Positions 29,098-37,868 of a stretch of DNA of 64,000 nt are shown here, piece after piece; positions within the stretch are counted from its first letter, which is position 1; each line of letters starts with the position of its first letter. The notes under the pieces were generated by a model, which was not told the origin of the DNA, made no database searches, and saw nothing but the letters and a program-made list of their open reading frames with translations. This DNA comes from Mangrovibacter phragmitis (lineage in GTDB: Bacteria > Pseudomonadota > Gammaproteobacteria > Enterobacterales > Enterobacteriaceae): NCBI RefSeq assembly GCF_001655675.1, contig NZ_LYRP01000006.1:1-64000 (forward strand). The letters run 5' to 3'. Made by a program: the position numbers and the translations under genes.

Positions 29098-29943
29098 ATG
29101 AATACTCTTTTCACAAAGTCACTCGCCGGGAGCGTAATAACGGTGACGTCGTCGTTGTCTGACAATTCCAGCCGCGCCACTTCCGGATATTCAACAAAAA
29201 CAAAAGATGCTGAACGTGCACAAGATGTAAGTAGCAGTGCTGATATAGCTCTGCAGCAGGATAGCGGCGTGACTGTTTCGCTGAATTATTCTGTTGAATC
29301 GGCGGAAGCCATTGCGCCAGAACAACTGGATGGCCTGGCTTCTTTATCTCAACGCCTGGCAAAAAGCCCCAGCTCGTCTAACCCACTCTTTACCGATAAG
29401 GCTACGGCAACTGATGCGGTGAGCTTCACCGGGTTTTATTACGCAGCGGCAGACGGCATAACAGCGGATCAACTGGCTGAAAAACTGCACACTGCACTGA
29501 GTAGCGTACCGGGTAGCGGGACCCAGTTAACCGATTCAATGGATCTTGCGATGACGCAGGCCAAACTGAATAAGCTGGTGGATGAGAATATTGCCGCAGA
29601 CTGGCAACCGCTTGCACGGCAGACTGTACAGCAGTTTATCCAGGCAAAGGTAACAATGCAGGACAATGAGTGGCAGTCTCTGGCTAAACAAGACATTGCT
29701 CTGGCCGCTTCCCGCGGGGATGATGCCAGCCAGGCCCAGGCAGAATCAGACCTGGCGGTATTACAGGCAGGTAACAGCCATCATCAGCAGTTACGCACTG
29801 CATTTCTTGAACTGACTCGTGATACAACGAACAGTGACGACTGGTTTAGCACTTTCTCTGCGGCTATACATGGCAAAGGTGCTCTGGAATATGAAGAGCA
29901 AATGCATGTCCAGGCATTGAGCAAGCAATGGCAGGCATTATAG
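29098..29943 (+). CDS. Unrecognised protein in the FliA (late flagellar) regulon
   Basis: A 281-aa protein that I do not recognise. The start ATG 29098 follows GGGAAAAAGG. The first 75 residues are rich in Ser, Thr, Asp and Ala with no hydrophobic signal peptide core. The rest is predicted by eye to be largely helical and rich in Gln, Ala and Leu (for example SLSQRLAKSPSSSNPLF, WQPLARQTVQQFIQAKVTM). There are no cysteines and no membrane segment. The perfect sigma-28 promoter 34 bp upstream places it with class 3 motility genes. An acid, Ser/Thr-rich, cysteine-free N-terminus is compatible with export through the flagellar apparatus, but that is inference; it could also be a cytoplasmic modulator. 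It is monocistronic. Confidence 0.8.
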   Translation: MNTLFTKSLAGSVITVTSSLSDNSSRATSGYSTKTKDAERAQDVSSSADIALQQDSGVTVSLNYSVESAEAIAPEQLDGLASLSQRLAKSPSSSNPLFTDKATATDAVSFTGFYYAAADGITADQLAEKLHTALSSVPGSGTQLTDSMDLAMTQAKLNKLVDENIAADWQPLARQTVQQFIQAKVTMQDNEWQSLAKQDIALAASRGDDASQAQAESDLAVLQAGNSHHQQLRTAFLELTRDTTNSDDWFSTFSAAIHGKGALEYEEQMHVQALSKQWQAL

Positions 29944-30072
29944 CTACAGCCATACTGTACTCGTCGCTCAGTTTATTATCACTGACAATCGATGCTGGCA
30001 GTGTTGGTTGAGCTACGTAGTGTATTGTTTTATGCCTGACGGGTGAGGTGCACTGCACTGCTTCCCTGAGTG

Positions 30073-30087
30073 CCGGATACCATCCGG
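30073..30087. repeat. Palindrome between the convergent 29098 gene and hemS
   Basis: CCGGAT-ACC-ATCCGG is a perfect 6-bp inverted repeat with a 3-nt loop, lying between two converging genes. There is no T-tract on either side, so intrinsic termination is not clear. It resembles a REP-like extragenic palindrome in position only. Confidence 0.45.
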
Positions 30088-30103
30088 CCAGGCCTCTTCC
30101 TGC

Positions 30104-31132
30104 TTACGCTGCAACGCCCGTGTTCATCACAGCATCGATTTGTTCCCGCCAGATAAGTTGTTCTGGCATACCTTCACTACGCTGACCATAGAGCTGTGCT
30201 ATCTGAGTACCATCAGCAGCAAACAGTTCCAGGCTGGTAACAAATCCTTCCCGGGTGGGTTTACGTGTGACCCAGGTTTCGGCAATGTTATGCATATTTA
30301 ATTGCAACGAAAATGCCGGATTTGCCACATGCAGTTGTTTGTTTGCTGCTGTCACCTTGTCAACTGGCCCTGTGAAAATTTGCACGCAACCCCGGCTGGC
30401 GACAAAAATCATTATCTCATTTTGCGCTTTTTCAGCCTGGACCAGGATTTGTTGTACGGCATCATTATCAACCAGGCAGGCAAGGTCAGCTCCTACCGCA
30501 CGGAATGCCTGTTGGCGTGAAACTTCATGATTTTTCAGCAGACTAAAGAATTGATGAACATCGGTCATTGCGCGCCATTCATGCTCAAGCGCCTGTGCAT
30601 TAACAGCGCCAGAGTGTAATGGCACCGGGTAAGGGCGCAAATCCAGTTCCCGGTGTTTGCGTAAACTGCATTCGCTAATCAGTTCACTCCAGGCGTTAAG
30701 GTCTGTGTGCTCAGTTGTGAAGACGCTGAGTACGGCGCTGCCCTGGTTATCAAAAATCTGAATACTTCTGCGTAGACCCTGTGTGGTTTGTTCATCTACG
30801 GCAAAGGCACAATGCCACTGAGCAGGAAACAGGCGGAGATCCAGAGCGCGTGGGTTCAGGACAATACCATGTTGCCCCAGCCGCAGGTTGTCATAACGGC
30901 CAACTAGCTTATGAATAGCGTAAGGATTTCGGGTAATATTTTTTATCTCACCCACCAGGGAAAGCCCGTGCAGCAAGGCTGTGAAATCAGGGCGTAGCTG
31001 GACTACATCCTGTCCCAGTCGGCAAAAGAACAACTCTGCTTCACTAATAGCCATTTGCGCTGCGAGTTCACTGGTATGTTTTTGTGGGTGTGTGGTTTTG
31101 AGTGACAGGTAATGTTGATAACGACCATTCAT
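30104..31132 (-). CDS. hemS: Heme-degrading/handling protein HemS (ChuS/HmuS)
   Basis: A 342-aa cytoplasmic protein of the HemS/ChuS family, the same length as E. coli O157 ChuS. It shows the typical internal duplication, with a half-repeat boundary near residue 180 and the conserved EWRAMTDVHQFFSLLKNHEV near 200. The second half ends WVTRKPTREGFVTSLELF and GTQIAQLYGQRSEG. ChuS cleaves heme and releases iron. In most genomes hemS sits in a locus with a heme receptor and an ABC importer; here none of these are beside it. A Fur-box-like site lies about 155 bp upstream. The gene looks intact, so partners may be elsewhere or lost. Confidence 0.92.
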   Translation of the reverse strand: MNGRYQHYLSLKTTHPQKHTSELAAQMAISEAELFFCRLGQDVVQLRPDFTALLHGLSLVGEIKNITRNPYAIHKLVGRYDNLRLGQHGIVLNPRALDLRLFPAQWHCAFAVDEQTTQGLRRSIQIFDNQGSAVLSVFTTEHTDLNAWSELISECSLRKHRELDLRPYPVPLHSGAVNAQALEHEWRAMTDVHQFFSLLKNHEVSRQQAFRAVGADLACLVDNDAVQQILVQAEKAQNEIMIFVASRGCVQIFTGPVDKVTAANKQLHVANPAFSLQLNMHNIAETWVTRKPTREGFVTSLELFAADGTQIAQLYGQRSEGMPEQLIWREQIDAVMNTGVAA

Positions 31133-31286
31133 AAATCCATTCTCCTAAATAACCCCGAAGCAGAACCAGAGAAGACAACGGGCAGGGGGACAGCACAGGA
31201 GGCCAGACACTGTGTTAAGGTTACAATAGTGTTAGCAATATGGAATAAAGCTAATATAAACACGCAGTGTAAGCAATGCATTCTCT

Positions 31287-31305
31287 GATAATGAGAATTG
31301 TTCTA
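31287..31305. promoter_or_regulatory. Fur box upstream of hemS
   Basis: GATAATGAGAATTGTTCTA matches the 19-bp Fur consensus GATAATGATAATCATTATC at 14 positions, including the first eight. It overlaps the 5' end of the SelW-like fragment and lies 155 bp from the hemS start. Confidence 0.65.
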
Positions 31306-31531
31306 TGTTTGGCGTGTTCGTTCAGCGCATAGAGATGATTTGGCGAGTGTGGCTCGTAAGCCAGCAACGGGTGGAAAGTTGATTATTCAGGTGAATGAGC
31401 GTGTTATTTATGAACGAAAGCGTGACGGTGGATTTCCGGATGCACCTATTATCAAGCAGCGGGTCAGGGTTCTTTGCTTGCCGGGACGCAGCCCAGGTCA
31501 TGGTGATTTGCCTTGCACACCGCTTTCTTAA
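31298..31531 (+). pseudogene. Fragment of a SelW/Rdx-family (SelT/SelW/SelH) gene
   Basis: The frame encodes PATGGKLIIQVNERVIYERK directly followed by RDGGFPDAPIIKQRV and then LPGRSPGHGD. This is the C-terminal two thirds of the bacterial Rdx/SelW family, whose consensus has a GG-F-x-V strand, a W/Y-x-RK-x-DGGFPE motif, KQRVRD and PGR-x-LGHxD. The N-terminal part with the redox CxxC/CxxU is missing; upstream DNA goes straight into the hemS Fur-box region. No ribosome site or ATG fits. I read it as a truncated, probably non-functional remnant rather than a gene. Confidence 0.66.
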
Positions 31532-31729
31532 TCTGGCGGTGTTTAAGCGTTTTCTGGCGGATTTATCTGTACATTGTAAAGTTCAGTGATTGTTGTGTTG
31601 TATTGAGCTTTTTTCTTCTTAAATGCGTAAAATTCGATTTTCAATGTATTGCATGGCAACACCTGTTTCTTATTTTGGTGGCTGGTCGTGTATACGCCCG
31701 TTAATTGCCCATTAATCAAGGAGTGAACG

Positions 31730-32461
31730 ATGGCTACGCACTTTGCACGGGGGATACTCTCTTACCCACATAATTTGTCGCCACGCCTTTCAGCCCAGGC
31801 GCTGAAATATTCGCAGCAACTTCCTCCCCATAAACGTAACCGCTTTCTTGCTTCACGTAGTTTGCTGGCTGAACTGATGTTTATGTTGTATGGCATTGCT
31901 GTGTTGCCAGAAATTACTTTTGAGCAGGGGCGCCCACGTTTTATTAGTGAGGAATTACCCGATTTCTCGGTGGCTTATGCGGGAAACTGGGCTGGTGTGG
32001 TGGTGGCAACTGAAGGTAAATGTGGTCTGGATATGGAGCTTCAGCGCACCATTATTAACGCGCCTGCGGAGCGTGAGGGCCTGAGCAGTAATGAAGTCAT
32101 CTGGATTAATAACCAAACCGATCCGAAAGAAGCCTGGGTCCAGATTCTGGCGGTGCGGCAAAGTCTGGGAAAACTGATTGGTCAACCCAATAATATTACC
32201 CATGAACTGCAATTATTGCCGGGGGTTGGACGGTTGCGTTTTGCGCCTATGGCACTGGTTGAAACGATTTGTGATGCAGAAGATCTGCTGGTGTGGTCTG
32301 TGGCAGGTGCTCCGGCAGCAGAACGCCTGAAGTTGTGGGAGTTTAATACAGCTTCTGGCTGGCGAGTGTTAAGAGATTTGCAGGAAAGGGCACATGACCC
32401 GGATACCCGGTTAATGCGCTTTACCAGTATGCCGGCAGATAAGGCATTAATTATTAAGTAA
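31730..32461 (+). CDS. yieE: YieE, phosphopantetheinyl-transferase-like protein
   Basis: A 243-aa protein matching E. coli YieE (249 aa) from the first residues (MATHFARGIL) to the end. It belongs to the 4'-phosphopantetheinyl transferase superfamily, which loads carrier proteins. FLASRSLLAELMFMLYG near 45-60 and CGLDMELQRT near 98-108 correspond to the family's conserved regions, with the GxDxE metal motif as GLDME. The substrate of YieE is unknown. The start has AAGGAG. In E. coli it is followed by chrR (yieF), adeP and yieH; here chrR is absent. It converges on adeP with a shared terminator. Confidence 0.9.
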   Translation: MATHFARGILSYPHNLSPRLSAQALKYSQQLPPHKRNRFLASRSLLAELMFMLYGIAVLPEITFEQGRPRFISEELPDFSVAYAGNWAGVVVATEGKCGLDMELQRTIINAPAEREGLSSNEVIWINNQTDPKEAWVQILAVRQSLGKLIGQPNNITHELQLLPGVGRLRFAPMALVETICDAEDLLVWSVAGAPAAERLKLWEFNTASGWRVLRDLQERAHDPDTRLMRFTSMPADKALIIK

Positions 32462-32540
32462 TATATCAGTTGCAAGTATGCTGGTGTGCATCAACGGGTT
32501 AACTGACGGGTAGATCAAGCATACCCGGCATAAATAATAA

Positions 32541-32580
32541 ATGGCTGCCTGGATTAACTCCCTCTGGCAGCCATTTTTTT
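32541..32580. terminator. Rho-independent terminator between convergent yieE and adeP
   Basis: ATGGCTGCC pairs with GGCAGCCAT and is followed by TTTTTT on the plus strand. The minus-strand side is flanked by TTATTATTTA, so it may serve adeP as well. Confidence 0.85.
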
Positions 32581-32597
32581 AACATGAAAAGCGGGTA

Positions 32598-33935
32598 TCA
32601 GTGTGCGTCAATAAACACAATTTTCAGCACAAACAACAGTGCGACAACCACCACACATGGGCTCAGGTCACGCAGGCGGCCAGTGCCGATTTTCATCACA
32701 CAATATGAAATAAAGCCCAGTGCGATACCTTCTGTAATTGAGAAGCTGAACGGCATCATGACTGCAGTAATAAACGCGGGGACGGCTTCCGTCAGGTCTT
32801 TCCAGTCAACACGAGTCAGGCTGGCTGTCATCAGCACGCCCACATAAATCAGCGCACCTGCGGCGGCATAGTCAGGTACCATTCCGGCCAGTGGTGACAG
32901 AAAAATAACCAGCAGGAACAGCAAGCCTACCACTACCGCTGTTAACCCGGTACGCCCACCGACAGATACCCCGGAAGAAGACTCAATATAAGCAGTCACT
33001 GAAGAGGTGCCAATAAATGCGCCTGTTACAGAGGAAATACTGTCAACAAACAGTGCCTGTTTCATACGCGGAAACTTGCCTTTCTTGTCGGCCAGGCCTG
33101 CTTTATCGGTAACACCAATCAGCGTGCCGGAGGAGTCAAACAGGTTCACCAACATGAAAGAAAAAATAACCCCGGCCAGACCAATATTGAATGAACCCGC
33201 CAGGTCAACATGGCCGAAAACAGTATGCACATCTGGTGGAGCAGAGACGATACCGGTGTAGTGGACATCACCCATCATCCAGCCCAACAGAGATGTGATA
33301 ACAATGGAAATCAGTACTGCGGCGTGAATATTACGCGACGCGAGAATGGCGATAATAAAGAACCCAATAATACCAAACAACACCGAGTGCGAGGTCAGGT
33401 TACCAATAGAAACCAGCGTATCTTTATTTGCGACGATGACACCTGCGTTTTTCAGCCCCATCATCGCAATGAACAGGCCAATACCACTGGTGATCCCGAC
33501 GCGCAGACTCACGGGAATATTGGATATCATCCAGTAGCGAATTTGGAAAATAGTCAGTAATAACAGGCCAATGGCGCCCCAGAAAATGGCTCCCATCCCA
33601 ACCTGCCACGGCAGGCCCATTGCGCCCACCACCACAAAGGCAAAAAAGGCGTTCAGCCCCATCGCCGGAGCCAGCGCAACGGGCAAATTAGCAAAAATCC
33701 CCATCAGGATGCTGCCAAATGCTGCAATCAGGCAGGTAGTGACAAATACCGCACTGGTATCCATTCCCGCAACGCCGAGAATTTGTGGGTTAACAAAAAC
33801 GATATACACCATGGTCAGGAAGGTGGTGAAACCGGCAATTACTTCCGTGCGTACGCTTGTCCCGTGAGCGCGTAATTTGAAGATGCGCTCCAGCAATCCC
33901 TGGCGCTCTGCCGGGGAGGTGTGTAGTTGATTCAT
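32598..33935 (-). CDS. adeP: Adenine permease AdeP
   Basis: A high-affinity adenine:H+ symporter of the NCS2/AzgA-like branch, 445 aa, identical in length to E. coli AdeP (YieG). It is an inner-membrane protein with about 12-14 helices. Signature segments include FTTFLTMVYIVFVNPQILG near residue 40, APAMGLNAFFAF near 90 and GTSSVTAYIESSSGVSVGGR near 310. I start at ATG 33935; the in-frame TTG two codons upstream is unlikely. Its neighbours yieE and yieH are the same as in E. coli. Confidence 0.95.
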   Translation of the reverse strand: MNQLHTSPAERQGLLERIFKLRAHGTSVRTEVIAGFTTFLTMVYIVFVNPQILGVAGMDTSAVFVTTCLIAAFGSILMGIFANLPVALAPAMGLNAFFAFVVVGAMGLPWQVGMGAIFWGAIGLLLLTIFQIRYWMISNIPVSLRVGITSGIGLFIAMMGLKNAGVIVANKDTLVSIGNLTSHSVLFGIIGFFIIAILASRNIHAAVLISIVITSLLGWMMGDVHYTGIVSAPPDVHTVFGHVDLAGSFNIGLAGVIFSFMLVNLFDSSGTLIGVTDKAGLADKKGKFPRMKQALFVDSISSVTGAFIGTSSVTAYIESSSGVSVGGRTGLTAVVVGLLFLLVIFLSPLAGMVPDYAAAGALIYVGVLMTASLTRVDWKDLTEAVPAFITAVMMPFSFSITEGIALGFISYCVMKIGTGRLRDLSPCVVVVALLFVLKIVFIDAH

Positions 33936-34100
33936 TATCAATTTCCGGTAAAGGAAGAAAAAAACGTCGCTATCCTATACCAAAATGCATAAAGGGAGTG
34001 GCAATCGCCGGATTTTTTTCACTGATTAGCGCATACGGGATCGATTGCATTGCACAAACCACGTAAAGTAACTGCTCAACTTATACATTCAGGAAAACCC

Positions 34101-34766
34101 ATGTCAGCCATTGAAGCTATCTTTTTCGACTGCGACGGGACGCTGGTCGATAGCGAGGTGATTTGTTCCAAAGCGTATGTGCATATGTTCCATGAGTTTG
34201 GTATTACCCTGAGCCTGGAAACCATGTATCAGCGCTTTAAAGGCATCAAGCTTTACGAAATCATCGATACAATCAATGATGAGCACGGTGTTCAACTGGA
34301 CAAAGCTGAACTGGAACCTGTATATCGTGCTGAAGTGGCACGTTTGTTTGAGAGCGAACTGGTAGAGATCCCGGGGGCGCGTGCGCTGGTTGAATCTGTG
34401 ACGGTTCCTGTATGCATTGTCTCCAATGGTCCCGTGTCTAAAATGCAACAGTCACTGGGTAAAACGGGGATGTTGCACTTTTTCCCCGGGCGCCTGTTCA
34501 GTGGCTACGATATTCACTGTTGGAAACCAGACCCGGCATTGATGTTTCACGCTGCAACAGCCATGCAAGTGAACCCGGAACATTGCATTTTAGTTGATGA
34601 CTCGATGGCCGGTGCTCAGGCGGGAGTGGCTGCGGGAATGCATGTATTTTATCTTTGCGCTGACAAACATAACCAACCGATACACCATCCACGCGTCACT
34701 GTTTTTTATGATTTAGCGCAATTGCCCGCATTGTGGCAGGCCCGGGGCTGGGATGTGACGGAATAA
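34101..34766 (+). CDS. yieH: HAD-like phosphatase YieH
   Basis: A 221-aa haloacid dehalogenase superfamily phosphatase, as long as E. coli YieH. Motif I is FFDCDGTLVDS at residues 8-18 with the nucleophile Asp, motif II is VSNG near 108, and motifs III/IV are KPDPALMFHAA and ILVDDSMAGAQAG. A helical cap (subclass I) lies between motifs I and II. E. coli YieH has been reported to hydrolyse 6-phosphogluconate in vitro, but its true substrate is uncertain. The start is ATG 34101, with AGGAAAA upstream; the longer upstream frame is unlikely. It diverges from adeP. Confidence 0.93.
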   Translation: MSAIEAIFFDCDGTLVDSEVICSKAYVHMFHEFGITLSLETMYQRFKGIKLYEIIDTINDEHGVQLDKAELEPVYRAEVARLFESELVEIPGARALVESVTVPVCIVSNGPVSKMQQSLGKTGMLHFFPGRLFSGYDIHCWKPDPALMFHAATAMQVNPEHCILVDDSMAGAQAGVAAGMHVFYLCADKHNQPIHHPRVTVFYDLAQLPALWQARGWDVTE

Positions 34767-35147
34767 CACCCCCCCGGTCCTTGTCTTCGTGCAGCCAGTG
34801 TTATGCCATGCGCTGTCTGTACGGTCGTCAAAACTGCAGGCATGACTGCCTTTATCTTCATTTATCGAATGAAATTTAATATTAATCAGAATAATATTCC
34901 TTATAATTATTAATTACCGCCTTTATTTCTTATAAATGCATTTTTTACTGATATAAAATTCCTGCCTTCGTTGTGCTCATGTAGCATGCCGCTACGAAAA
35001 ATTTCACTCATTCGTTTCAGAATCCGGCGGGGCCGGTCGTTTTACTCAGTATCCGGGTACGCGTAGTGAACTGCCTGGCTCTTATGGTTCATGTCAGCGG
35101 CTGAGTTGTGTCGCTTACCTGATAAATTCAACATAAAGAGGCATGTA
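34767..35147. other. Gap after yieH, no gene seen
   Basis: A stretch of about 380 bp. The left part is GC-neutral, the middle strongly AT-rich (34860-34960), and the right part contains the promoter of the small lipoprotein. I see no coding region or clear terminator. Confidence 0.5.
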
Positions 35148-35170
35148 ATGAATAAAGTGCGCTTTTTCAG

Positions 35171-35377
35171 GTGAATAAAACGATTACCTCTGTAGTGCTG
35201 GTGGGGGTTGTCGCAGGCTGTAACGAGAAAACAACAGGAGTTGAACCCGTGAAATTTGTCAATATGGAAAAGTTGTTAGTGGATTCGGGGCTGGCGGAAC
35301 AGGAATCTGCACATTTGCGTCTGGTAAATGAACACCTGAAACAGAGTGCAGAAGTGGCTATTAAATCAGAAGAATAA
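35171..35377 (+). CDS. Small putative lipoprotein, start region possibly frameshifted
   Basis: A 68-aa product with an N-terminal hydrophobic stretch ending in the lipobox VAGC at residues 14-17, so probably a lipoprotein of about 52 residues after processing. The tail KLLVDSGLAEQESAHLRLV is helical and charged. I do not recognise it. The start is odd: GTG 35171 has no ribosome site, whereas ATG 35148 has a good AGAGG but its frame (MNKVRFFR) stops at TGA 35172. One extra T in the T5 run near 35164 would join ATG 35148 to the lipoprotein frame. So either a GTGA-coupled start follows a leader peptide, or the gene carries a frameshift. Confidence 0.5.
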   Translation: MNKTITSVVLVGVVAGCNEKTTGVEPVKFVNMEKLLVDSGLAEQESAHLRLVNEHLKQSAEVAIKSEE

Positions 35378-35473
35378 AACGCATCAGTCACCAGCCATTA
35401 ATACTCTTACAGGCATTATAACAGTAGTACCCGCAGTTCCCAGCCTGCCGGTGACCTAAAGGATTTCACCAGT

Positions 35474-36049
35474 ATGAAAATTTGCGTTATTTCCGATGAC
35501 AGTTATTTTTCTGTAGGTGTTGCTGCAACTATGGATAAATTTTGCATGGTACAGCATTATTGCCCTGAAAAAGCATTAACACTGCCAGTCAGTGAGCTTG
35601 AGCAATACTTTTATATTGTTCTGAATATTCACAATCGTATGCTATACAGGAAAGTGAGCTTAAGATTAATGCGTTGCAGAACAGAGAAGGTAATATTGTT
35701 ACCTCACTGGCATCGCCTTGCTCGTAATTTTCGCCGGTTATTTACACCATTAAAGATAACACCAGCTGAATTGCGTGGGTTATTGATGTGTGAACCCTTA
35801 TGCAGGCAGGGTGCGGGAAAGGTGGCACTTAAGGCGTCTTATTTTGATATTTATCAGTCTATTATGGAGGGGGATAACTATAATTATTTGGCGGAAAAAA
35901 ATGAAATCACCTATAAGCATATTTTTTATATGAAAAAAACCATACTGAAACAGTTGGGTATAGATAAAGTAAACCCAGGAAATGTCTTTCTGGCTGAGTC
36001 CGTATTCCTTGGGTTACAGGGGCGTAATCAAATTGAATTTGTTTCCTGA
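35474..36049 (+). CDS. LuxR-type HTH regulator, orphan
   Basis: A 191-aa protein. Its C-terminal region YLAEKNEITYKHIFYMKKTI followed by LKQLGID looks like a LuxR/FixJ-type helix-turn-helix, the equivalent of IAxxLxISxxTVxxHxxxIxxKLGI. The N-terminal 120 residues (MKICVISDDSYFSVGVAA) resemble a degenerate receiver-like fold without the usual Asp pocket. Proteins of this shape often regulate fimbriae, capsule or motility genes in enterobacteria. No partner kinase is adjacent. Its coding sequence is AT-rich compared with neighbours, suggesting acquisition. Target unknown. Confidence 0.72.
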   Translation: MKICVISDDSYFSVGVAATMDKFCMVQHYCPEKALTLPVSELEQYFYIVLNIHNRMLYRKVSLRLMRCRTEKVILLPHWHRLARNFRRLFTPLKITPAELRGLLMCEPLCRQGAGKVALKASYFDIYQSIMEGDNYNYLAEKNEITYKHIFYMKKTILKQLGIDKVNPGNVFLAESVFLGLQGRNQIEFVS

Positions 36050-36208
36050 AATAAAATAAGTGTGAATTTTCGCATGCCGGTAGCGGGAAAATGGAGATAA
36101 TTTACGCATAAAATCTGAAAAAGTCATAACCTGAGTACTTTTCGTTATTTGCGAAATCAGTTGGTCTGTGCTGTCATTATGTTTTAAAAAAATGGCAGGT
36201 TATACGAT

Positions 36209-37804
36209 ATGTTGACAAGGAAATTTCTCACCGGGTTGTTACTTACCGCTCTTTTTCCCGCCAGTGCGGCACTGGCAGCGGAAAGTACGCTGGTTTATTG
36301 TTCTGTGGCATCCCCTGAGTCTTTTAACCCGCAATTAGCCAGCTCAGGCCCAACTTTTGTTGCCAGTTCACAAACACTGTATAACCGCCTGGTGACATTC
36401 GACCCGAAAGACAACTCGCCAGTTCCTTCTCTGGCAACCTCCTGGACCATCAGCCCCGATGGCAAAACCTATACCTTCACTCTGCGCAAAGGCGTTAAAT
36501 TCAACAGCAATAAATATTTTACTCCCACGCGGGATTTTAACGCCGATGATGTCATTTTCTCGGTAATGCGTCAGAAAGACCCAAATAACCCTTACCATAA
36601 TGTGTCACACGGTAGCTATGAGTACTTTAATGACCTGGGGCTGTCATCCCTTATTAAAGACGTCAAAAAGCTGGATGACTACCATGTTCAGTTTGTGCTG
36701 ACGAAGCCTGACGCCGCATTTCTGGCTGACTGGGGCATGGATTTCGCGTCGATTTTATCTGCGGAATACGCTAATGCTATGCTGAAAAAAGGCACACCAG
36801 AGTATGTGGATACCTGGCCAATTGGTACCGGGCCTTATGCGTTGCAGCAATATAAAGTGGATTCCCTGATTCGTTACATTGCGAATCCGAATTACTGGGA
36901 TGGCGAAGTGCCGACCAAACACCTGATTTTCTCCATTACCCCTGACGTACAAACCCGCCTGGCAAAACTGGAGAAAAACGAGTGCCAGATTATTCCTGCA
37001 CCCAGCCCGGTACAGTTTGGCGCTATCAAAAAAGACAAGGATCTTACCTTGCATTCGATTGACGGGCTGAGCGTTGGCTACCTGGCATTTAATACCGAGA
37101 AAAAGCCTTTCGACAATGTGCTGGTGCGCCAGGCGCTGAATTATGCCGTGGATAAAAAAGCGATTGTGGACGCCGTATTTATGGGGTCAGGAACGGTGGC
37201 GAAATCACCCATTCCCCCAACGATGATGGGCTACAAAAAAGATTTGCCGGATTACGATTACAACCCGGAAAAAGCCAAAGCTCTGTTGAAACAGGCGGGA
37301 TATGCGAATGGCTTTGAAACCAATTTATGGTCTATGCCGGTTCAGCGCCCGTATAACCCTAACTCGCGGCGTATTGCGGAAATGATCCAGAGCGACTGGG
37401 CGAAAGTGGGCGTGAAGGCCAAAATCGTTACCTGGGAGTGGGGCGAATATCTGTCAGGCCTGCGTAAGGGGGAGCATGCAACCGCGCTGTACGGGTGGAT
37501 GTCAGATAACGGGGATTCGGATAATTTTGCCGACACACTGCTCAGTTGCGACAGCATTAAAAGTGGTTCCAACGCGGCCCACTGGTGTAATAAAGACTAC
37601 GATGCTCTGGTCACCAAAGCGAAAGAAACCAGTGACCCGGCAGCACGAGCAAAACTATACCAGCAGGCACAAACCATTTTTTACCAGCAGGCGCCCTGGC
37701 TGACGTTAGCCAATGGGAAAACTTTCTATGCTACCCGCAGCAATGTGACCGGGTACAGTGTCAGCCTGATGGGAAGTGATTTCTCGAAAGCGAAACTGAA
37801 CTAA
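36209..37804 (+). CDS. DppA-family periplasmic peptide-binding protein, orphan
   Basis: A 531-aa solute-binding protein of family 5 (SBP_bac_5), nearly the size of E. coli DppA (535). The signal peptide covers residues 1-23 (ending SAALAAE). Domain motifs include SLATSWTISPDGKTYTFTLR near 73 and GKGVKFxxxxxFTPTRDFNADDVIFS near 95. Two Cys around 248 and 448 correspond to DppA disulphides in position only roughly. No dppBCDF permease or ATPase genes are adjacent, so it would have to feed a transporter elsewhere. It converges on citB, with short GC-rich inverted sequences around 37840-37868 between the two genes. Substrate (dipeptide or heme-like) is not decided by sequence. Confidence 0.87.
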   Translation: MLTRKFLTGLLLTALFPASAALAAESTLVYCSVASPESFNPQLASSGPTFVASSQTLYNRLVTFDPKDNSPVPSLATSWTISPDGKTYTFTLRKGVKFNSNKYFTPTRDFNADDVIFSVMRQKDPNNPYHNVSHGSYEYFNDLGLSSLIKDVKKLDDYHVQFVLTKPDAAFLADWGMDFASILSAEYANAMLKKGTPEYVDTWPIGTGPYALQQYKVDSLIRYIANPNYWDGEVPTKHLIFSITPDVQTRLAKLEKNECQIIPAPSPVQFGAIKKDKDLTLHSIDGLSVGYLAFNTEKKPFDNVLVRQALNYAVDKKAIVDAVFMGSGTVAKSPIPPTMMGYKKDLPDYDYNPEKAKALLKQAGYANGFETNLWSMPVQRPYNPNSRRIAEMIQSDWAKVGVKAKIVTWEWGEYLSGLRKGEHATALYGWMSDNGDSDNFADTLLSCDSIKSGSNAAHWCNKDYDALVTKAKETSDPAARAKLYQQAQTIFYQQAPWLTLANGKTFYATRSNVTGYSVSLMGSDFSKAKLN

Positions 37805-37868
37805 TACAGAAAAACACAGGGCGTGACACGCCAGTGTCGTCACCACCGCACCAGGGATGGCGCGGTGA

